From: Clostridiales bacterium
Lineage (GTDB): Bacteria; Bacillota; Clostridia; Oscillospirales; UBA644
Direction of reading: 5' to 3'
DNA: 45,614 bases
NCBI GenBank assembly: GCA_016281805.1
Contig: JAEEJJ010000021.1
Coordinates: forward strand, 1 to 45,614
Part shown: in pieces, positions 39,553 to 45,614 of the stretch
Numbering within the stretch: position 1 is the stretch's first letter
Layout of the letters: each line of letters opens with the position of its first letter
Program-made: the position numbers and the translations under genes
Notes under the pieces: model-generated
The model's input: the letters and a program-made list of their open reading frames with translations, nothing else
Databases searched by the model: none
Told to the model about the DNA's origin: nothing

Positions 39553-41184
39553 TCAAAATGCTATGCCGAATCTGAGACATCCGTTTGTTGCGCGTGAAAC
39601 GGAAATGCCGCATACTTTGAGCGACTCACCGTGAAATTCGGTCGTTCCCTGCGTATTTTTACCTACAAGAGCGCCAACATCGGTAAAGAACCACTCTGTT
39701 CCCCCATCCTTTTTCAGAGAAAAAAACATGAAATCACGTGCGCTTTCGCCCCTGCCGCAAATAATATCCGAAACAATAAGAAATCTGTTTTCAAAAAACC
39801 ATGATCTGATACTTTCACGCTCATACACGGTCATTTCGCGAAACCGTGTTTTTCCGACAGTATACATTTCAATAAGAGAAAAAACCTCTTCTGGAATAGA
39901 CCATATTTTTTTCAGTTCTTCAATCGGTATTACGGCTATTTTTGCCGACCGCATTTTTGCGGATAAAGAGTAATATCCGATCCTTACGATGTTTGCCGTG
40001 CGTTTTCCGCGCTCTTTGACATGCATTTTCAACGGCATGCCTTTTGTTGCGGATTCAAAGGTGACTGTGTCGATATTTTCGACATCCTGTCTCATAAAAG
40101 AAAGCCATTTTGCCGCACTATCGTTTTCAGTCCACGCAGAAAGCGCGCCGAGAAAGCGTTTTTTTGTGCAGAGGTTTGTTGGCGAAAACCCGTTTTTTAT
40201 GCTTTCATCGTTAAACTTGCCGTCTGTATATGCCGCCTGTTTTTCAAGGCTGAGAGCTATATTGTAAATTACGTTTACCGATACTGAATTAGCGGCGTAT
40301 TTCATGAGGCTGCCGCGAAGGATGCCGGCGTCTCTTGCTTTTCTTGCGGTTATTTCGGGAAAGCCCTGTAAAAGAAGAGCTTCGTATGCGGTTATTTTCC
40401 GCAATTCTCCGCCGAGGGTATAAAGTATGCCTGACCGCGACGAGCTCAGAGCGGGAACTTTTCCGGTATGCACGCGGTAATCGTTCCAGCGTCTGTCTAT
40501 GACCGTATAATCCTGTGACAGCAGCTGATCAATAAAGATACGGCCTCTGTTGAAGTCGTTGGAAAGCCCGGCAAAGAATGTCGGGTCGGTAACGGGGAGA
40601 ACAGGGGCGGAATCATCGCATAAAAACTCGCAAAGCGGTCTGCATTCCGTTTTTTCGGGCCATGAAAAGCCGTCTTTCCATGATCCTTTCGGAGCGCCGA
40701 CGAGATATACTCTTTCCCTGTTGTGCGGTATTCCGTAGTCTGACGAGTTAAGTATGCTTGTATATACATCATAGCCTGCGTTTTCAAGTGCGCCGCATAC
40801 TGTTTTGAATGCCCTGCCTCCACTGTATGACAAAAAGCCTCTGTCGTTTTCAAAAATAAAATATGACGGTTTTTTTACGGAAAGGATACCTATAAGCGCC
40901 GTTATAACATGAGCTTTGTTATCGGTAAAACCGTCTCTTTTACCTGAGGCGGAAAAGTTTTTATAAGGAAAACCGGCAAGCATTATATCAAAATCGGGAA
41001 GACGTGAAGGATCAAGAAGCATTATATCCCCGAAGCCTCTGCAGTCGCCCGTAAGATACGAAAAAATAACATCGGCGGTTTTGTCATTTTCACAATAGCC
41101 CACGCAGGTATGTCCGGCAGATTCAAGCGCAATACGCCCGCCGCCGATACCGGAGCAAAAATCGAAAAACCGCATATTATTCAT
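39553..41184 (-). CDS. C5-cytosine DNA methyltransferase homologue with degenerate catalytic motifs and unidentified C-terminal extension
   Basis: Motif I FFDFCSGIGGGRIALESAG; motif IV region LAGFPYKNFSASGKRDGF (PCQ to PYK); motif VI FENDRGFLS (ENV to END); motif VIII PHNRERVYLVG; RKITAYEALLLQGFP; ANSVSVNVI. Confidence 0.9.
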   Translation of the reverse strand: MNNMRFFDFCSGIGGGRIALESAGHTCVGYCENDKTADVIFSYLTGDCRGFGDIMLLDPSRLPDFDIMLAGFPYKNFSASGKRDGFTDNKAHVITALIGILSVKKPSYFIFENDRGFLSYSGGRAFKTVCGALENAGYDVYTSILNSSDYGIPHNRERVYLVGAPKGSWKDGFSWPEKTECRPLCEFLCDDSAPVLPVTDPTFFAGLSNDFNRGRIFIDQLLSQDYTVIDRRWNDYRVHTGKVPALSSSRSGILYTLGGELRKITAYEALLLQGFPEITARKARDAGILRGSLMKYAANSVSVNVIYNIALSLEKQAAYTDGKFNDESIKNGFSPTNLCTKKRFLGALSAWTENDSAAKWLSFMRQDVENIDTVTFESATKGMPLKMHVKERGKRTANIVRIGYYSLSAKMRSAKIAVIPIEELKKIWSIPEEVFSLIEMYTVGKTRFREMTVYERESIRSWFFENRFLIVSDIICGRGESARDFMFFSLKKDGGTEWFFTDVGALVGKNTQGTTEFHGESLKVCGISVSRATNGCLRFGIAF

Positions 41185-41196
41185 CCTTTCAAAAAA

Positions 41197-42219
41197 TCAG
41201 TCAAGAGCGTATTTCAGCAGCCTGTCTATTAGTTCTGAATATGTCATTCCTTCCGCAATAAAAAGAGCAGGAAACATACTGATGCTTGTAAAGCCCGGAA
41301 GAGTATTTATTTCATTGATATTGATTTCCCCGTTTTTGTCAAGTAAGAAATCAACACGCGAAAAGCCTCTGCAGCCGCAATATGTATATGCGCGGACGGC
41401 AGTCTGCCTTATTTCTTCTTCAATTTCCCATGAAAGTCCGGACGGGATAAGAGTTTGAGATGTGCCGCTGAGATATTTTGCGTCATAATCGTATATCTGG
41501 TCGTTTGAAGAAATTATTCTTCCCGTATGCGACGCTATCGGATCATCGTTGCCCATAACTGCCACTTCGACTTCGACAGGATTTTCGATGCTTTTTTCAA
41601 CAACAGCTCTGCTGTCTACAGAAAAAGCCGTTTCGATCGCTTTTTGAAGCTGAGTTTCGTTAAAACATTTTGTTATTCCCACCGAAGAACCTGCGTTTGA
41701 AGGTTTTACAAATACCGGATAGCCGAGTTTTTCAGCTGCCGATCTTATTTCATCCATTCGGTCGTTTTTTCCCTTTATAACGGGGAACCATTTTGCGCGT
41801 CGAATCCCTGCCGCTTCAAACAGTTTGTTCGCAGTTATTTTATCCATACAGACAGCCGATCCCAAAACGCCCGAACCTACATATTTTACGCCGAGCATTT
41901 CAAGAAGTCCCTGCAGTCTTCCGTCTTCGCCGTTTCTGCCGTGAACGATCGGAAAACAAACGTCGATATCAAGTTTTTTTCCGCAGCATATAAATACCTT
42001 ACCTGCAAGGTCTATGCTTATGGGCTGTTTTTCAAGCTCTGTCCATCTGCCGCTTCGTATATCGTCCGAAGATGCTTTTGTGTAAAACCACTCACCGTTT
42101 TTTGTTATTCCGATAGGAAAAACTTCATGGCCTTTTATGTTGTCAAGTATTGACGCTGCCGAAAGACACGAAACTTCATGTTCGGTGGACTTGCCGCCGA
42201 ATATAAGAGCAACTTTCAT
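41197..42219 (-). CDS. ddl: D-alanine--D-alanine ligase
   Basis: VALIFGGKSTEHEVSCLSA, GRNGEDGRLQGLLEMLGVKYVGSGVLGSA, FVKPSNAGSSVGI, NINEINTLPGFTSISMFP. Confidence 0.97.
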   Translation of the reverse strand: MKVALIFGGKSTEHEVSCLSAASILDNIKGHEVFPIGITKNGEWFYTKASSDDIRSGRWTELEKQPISIDLAGKVFICCGKKLDIDVCFPIVHGRNGEDGRLQGLLEMLGVKYVGSGVLGSAVCMDKITANKLFEAAGIRRAKWFPVIKGKNDRMDEIRSAAEKLGYPVFVKPSNAGSSVGITKCFNETQLQKAIETAFSVDSRAVVEKSIENPVEVEVAVMGNDDPIASHTGRIISSNDQIYDYDAKYLSGTSQTLIPSGLSWEIEEEIRQTAVRAYTYCGCRGFSRVDFLLDKNGEININEINTLPGFTSISMFPALFIAEGMTYSELIDRLLKYALD

Positions 42220-42230
42220 ATTTATTTCCT

Positions 42231-43061
42231 TTACTTAGTTTTTCGGGCAAAAACGACCCTGTCTTTAGCGTTATAATCTTTTTTTATCTGTATTTCTTCA
42301 TATCCGTTTTTTTCAAGGATCGAAAAGACTGCCTCGCCCTGCTTTGCGCCTATTTCAAAAAACAGGTACCCGCCGTCTTTGATAAAGCTGCGGTATCTTG
42401 CGGCTATTGCCCGATAAAAATCAAGTCCGTCCTCACCCCCGAAAAGGGCAAGAGAAGGCTCTTTTTTTACGTCCGCATCAAGCGATCCCATTTCTTTTGC
42501 TGTAATATACGGCGGATTTGCCGTTATCACATCAAACATATCTTTCAGTGTATCCCGAAATACATCGTGATAAATGACCTGCACATCATCTTCGGGAAGC
42601 AGCCTTTCAGCATTTTCTTTTGCGCATGAAAGAGCATAAGGGCTTATATCAGACAGAACAAGGTTTATTTTTCTGCGCTTTGCCGCTGAAATGCCAACGC
42701 ATCCCGTTCCCGAACAAAGATCAAGAAGAGAATCGCCGTCTTTAAGAAAATCAAGCACCGTATCAACGAGGATCTCTGTATCGTTTCGCGGAATAAGAAC
42801 ATTTTTTTTGCACCTGAAAAGAAAACCGTAAAATTCTCTTTCACCTGTGATATATTCGAGAGGTTCCCCTGCCGAGCGCTGCAATACGAGAGATCCGAGT
42901 TCCTTTTTTTCAGCGTCGGAAAAAGAAAGCTCATTTGTTATCCGCAAAAGCCTCACGGTCGAATAGTCGGTTTGTTTAACGTAAGCGCAAAGAACGTCAA
43001 GCGTAACTTCGGCATCCGGTATCCCTGCGTTTTTCAGCTTTTGCAAAAGCTCATTTAACAT
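42231..43061 (-). CDS. prmC: Peptide chain release factor N5-glutamine methyltransferase
   Basis: VLIPRNDTEILVD, LLDLCSGTGCVGISAA, VITANPPYI. ATG 43061. Confidence 0.93.
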   Translation of the reverse strand: MLNELLQKLKNAGIPDAEVTLDVLCAYVKQTDYSTVRLLRITNELSFSDAEKKELGSLVLQRSAGEPLEYITGEREFYGFLFRCKKNVLIPRNDTEILVDTVLDFLKDGDSLLDLCSGTGCVGISAAKRRKINLVLSDISPYALSCAKENAERLLPEDDVQVIYHDVFRDTLKDMFDVITANPPYITAKEMGSLDADVKKEPSLALFGGEDGLDFYRAIAARYRSFIKDGGYLFFEIGAKQGEAVFSILEKNGYEEIQIKKDYNAKDRVVFARKTK

Positions 43062-43995
43062 CTTCTTCGGAGCTGTATGCGGCGGCAACGTCGATATTGT
43101 CGCCGTCGTCTGTAAGGGACGCTTTAAGCGCTGCGATAGCGACCTCTATCTGGTCATCATCGGGATCGCGGGTGGTAAGCATCTGCATCCATTTTCCCGG
43201 AGCGCTTACGATCCTTGTGCATAGATTATTGTATCTTCCCGCAAGCTGAATGATCTCAAAGCTGAGTCCACCGATAACGGGCAAAAGGGCAAGTTTAAGT
43301 ATGACGTAAACTATGCCGTCCAAAGAAATAAGAGAATAAACAAGTATTCCCACAAGCATTGTTATAAGAAGAAAGCTTGTGCCGCAGCGAGGGTGAAGAC
43401 GGGACTGGACTCTGACATTTTCAACAGTCAGCTCTTTGCCTGCTTCAAAGCAGAATATCGTTTTATGTTCCGCTCCGTGATACTGAAAAAGCCTTTTTAT
43501 CTCTTTCATTCTTGAAACTATGAATATGTAAAGAACGAAGATCCCTATTCGTATTACGCCTTCAATGAGTGCGCGCCAGTAACCGAAACAGTTTGTCGTG
43601 CGGTCAATAAGCCATGAAATGCCCATTCTTGCGCCAATTGGCAGCATAACAAACACACCTACGGCAATAAGGATACCGAGAATGAAGGAAATAACGAGCA
43701 TAAAGCTTTCGAGAGCCTTGTTGCCTTTCGTTTCCTCTTCAAAGCCTGCGATTTCGGCAGAACGCGAAAGGGTCCTGAAGCCGAGAACAAGACTTTCTAT
43801 AAACGCAACAGCGCCTCTGATGATCGGTATTGCGAAAAATTTATATTTTTTTCTTACAGATGTGAATTTTACCTCTTCTGTTACTATTGACTTATCGGGA
43901 GCGCGGACAGCGAGGACCGTTTTTTTCGGGGAACGCATCATTATGCCTTCCATTACCGCCTGTCCGCCGACATTTGCGTATTTTGCTTTACTCAT
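43051..43995 (-). CDS. DUF1385 (YqhQ-like) membrane protein
   Basis: GGQAVMEGIMMRSPKKTVLAVR, YHGAEHKTIFCFE, LHPRCGTSFLL, HRR-type membrane layout. Confidence 0.93.
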   Translation of the reverse strand: MSKAKYANVGGQAVMEGIMMRSPKKTVLAVRAPDKSIVTEEVKFTSVRKKYKFFAIPIIRGAVAFIESLVLGFRTLSRSAEIAGFEEETKGNKALESFMLVISFILGILIAVGVFVMLPIGARMGISWLIDRTTNCFGYWRALIEGVIRIGIFVLYIFIVSRMKEIKRLFQYHGAEHKTIFCFEAGKELTVENVRVQSRLHPRCGTSFLLITMLVGILVYSLISLDGIVYVILKLALLPVIGGLSFEIIQLAGRYNNLCTRIVSAPGKWMQMLTTRDPDDDQIEVAIAALKASLTDDGDNIDVAAAYSSEEDVK

Positions 43996-44028
43996 TTGTT
44001 ATATAAAATCCTTTGAATAGTTTTTTTA

Positions 44029-45426
44029 TCAGTTCATTGTTACAGGCAGCGTAATCGCAACAGTCGTGCCTTCAGCTTCCGCGCTGTCTATATCAAGAGT
44101 GCCTCCGTGAAGATTGATTATTTCGTCACAGATCGAAAGACCGAGACCGGAACCGGGTTTTGTGGAAGAACCTTTATAAAATCTGTCTTTGATAAAAGGC
44201 AGCTCCTCTTTTTTTATACCGCTGCCGTGATCTTTGAAAATAACGGAATAAGTTCCCGGACCTTTGAGGATGTATATTTCTACGGAACTGTTTTTCGGAG
44301 AATGCTTTACCGCATTGTCAAGAACATTTATAAACACCTGCTTTATTCTGTTCGGGTCGCCCTGACAAACAGGCTCAAACGCCGGTGTGTCGTATTTTAT
44401 CTGTATACCCGCAGACGACGCTTTTTGAGAATATATATCAAGCGTATCAAGAAGCAGCGTAAAAAGATTGATCCGCGATTTGGAGATCGTAAAGCGTCCG
44501 CTTTGTATTTTTGAATAGTCAAGCAGTTCCTCTATCATTCTGCCTAGACGGTCGGTTTCGGCATCAATAACGGAAAGACCTTTTTTTATTACCTCTCCGT
44601 CCGTTTCGGGATCGCATGTCGAAATGGTTTCGTTCCAGCCTCTTATAGCGGTGAGAGGTGTGCGCAGCTCGTGAGATACAGACGATATAAACTCGTTTTT
44701 CAGCATATCTATCTTGGAAAGCTCCTGAGCCATATTGTTTATGGCGTCTGAAAGCTTGCCTATTTCATCGTCGTATTTTTTCTGAGTTCTGATGGAAAAG
44801 TCGCCTTTTGCAATTTTTTGTGCGGAGTCGATTATGGTGTTTACGGGTTTGACTATGGACTGTATAAAATACTGTCCGGACAAAAAAACGAGAAAAGCAA
44901 CGAAAACTACCGCGGCAAGCGATACTACCGAATAAATGATCTGCAGGTTGAATACGTTTTCAAGAGATACTATGTATTTTACCGAACCGCACACCGAACC
45001 GCCGCTGTTGCGCAACGGCGCATTGAGGATCATCAGCCTTTCGCCCGTGTTTTCGTCGTTCGTAATTGTCTTTTTGCCGTCTGCCTGTGAAATGTCGCAA
45101 ATTGTTTTTGAGGTAAAGCCGTCAGACGAAAGAAAATTTCTGCCGGCGCTGTCGTAAATCTCAAAACGGACGTTGCCGTCACTTCTTGCGGAAGTCATAA
45201 ATTTATTGGAAGCTTTGTATATATCGTTTTGATTCTCGGCAATAAGAGTGCCGAAAATGCCGGTGTTGATCTCGTTTCTGCGGTCAAGATATGTTTCAAC
45301 GCTGCTGTAAAGCGTGCTGTTTATAAAAAACAGGATAACAAGTTCAACAGCGGCAAGCAGCAGCAGAACAAACGAAAAAACCGATCTGAACCAGCGAAAC
45401 GTTATATCCGCATGAAACAGTTTCAT
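44029..45426 (-). CDS. Two-component sensor histidine kinase (HAMP-HisKA-HATPase)
   Basis: Two TM segments, HAMP, SSVSHELRTPLTAIRGW H-box, NVLDNAVKHSP N-box, DHGSGI, GSGLGLSI. Confidence 0.96.
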   Translation of the reverse strand: MKLFHADITFRWFRSVFSFVLLLLAAVELVILFFINSTLYSSVETYLDRRNEINTGIFGTLIAENQNDIYKASNKFMTSARSDGNVRFEIYDSAGRNFLSSDGFTSKTICDISQADGKKTITNDENTGERLMILNAPLRNSGGSVCGSVKYIVSLENVFNLQIIYSVVSLAAVVFVAFLVFLSGQYFIQSIVKPVNTIIDSAQKIAKGDFSIRTQKKYDDEIGKLSDAINNMAQELSKIDMLKNEFISSVSHELRTPLTAIRGWNETISTCDPETDGEVIKKGLSVIDAETDRLGRMIEELLDYSKIQSGRFTISKSRINLFTLLLDTLDIYSQKASSAGIQIKYDTPAFEPVCQGDPNRIKQVFINVLDNAVKHSPKNSSVEIYILKGPGTYSVIFKDHGSGIKKEELPFIKDRFYKGSSTKPGSGLGLSICDEIINLHGGTLDIDSAEAEGTTVAITLPVTMN

Positions 45427-45614
45427 TGTTCGCTCGTTTTCCAGATATAACCTTTACCCCAGGAAGTCTGCAAAAAATCGGGTTTTGAAGGCTTATCCTC
45501 TATTTTCTTTCTCAGTCGTGTGATATTTACGTTTACGATATCGGCGTCGCCGTTGAAATTATACCCCCATACGGCCTGAAGGATATCGTCTCTTGTGACA
45601 ACGACACCCGGATG
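45423..45614 (-). CDS. OmpR/PhoB-family response regulator, C-terminal winged-helix fragment
   Basis: Manual reverse translation: HPGVVVTRDDILQAVWGYNFNGDADIVNVNITRLRKKIEDKPSKPDFLQTSWGKGYIWKTSEQ*. ATGA overlap with the kinase; N-terminus outside window. Confidence 0.92.
   Translation of the reverse strand, partial: HPGVVVTRDDILQAVWGYNFNGDADIVNVNITRLRKKIEDKPSKPDFLQTSWGKGYIWKTSEQ

Noticed and set aside
39553-41184. Active restriction-modification system
   Set aside because: No restriction endonuclease gene next to it, catalytic Cys absent, and neighbours are cell-wall housekeeping genes.

Overview
Window of apparently chromosomal, AT-leaning Firmicutes/Clostridia-like DNA (taxonomy inferred from gene content only). 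No rRNA, tRNA, CRISPR array, transposase or phage module was recognised. Positions ~1-25,000 are an accessory, mixed-strand, sugar-oriented region: lamin-tail-domain protein (cut by the window edge), PTS EIIC, GH29 fucosidase + radical SAM + unknown protein, esterase/VOC/GDPD, GH2 beta-galactosidase, AraD-type epimerase, Sir2, ferredoxin-type aldo/keto reductase, five related solute-binding lipoproteins with no ABC permease in view, macro domain, PrsW, Rid, and a fucose/arabinose isomerase. Positions ~25,000-45,614 are entirely minus strand and mostly housekeeping: ruvX, acp, PII-like/antiporter, trmL, htpG, GH4, tadA, argS, murI, ddl, prmC, and a two-component system. The most notable item is a C5-cytosine-methyltransferase homologue at 39553..41184(-). 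It keeps the fold motifs, but the catalytic PCQ motif reads PYK (Cys to Tyr) and ENV reads END. It also carries an unidentified ~220-aa C-terminal extension and is packed between murI and ddl. Other notable items are a CPBP-protease homologue lacking the catalytic residues, a PII-like protein translationally overlapping an antiporter, the fucosidase/radical-SAM/unknown trio, and the five orphan solute-binding proteins. All family calls come from reading motifs by eye; no searches were run.
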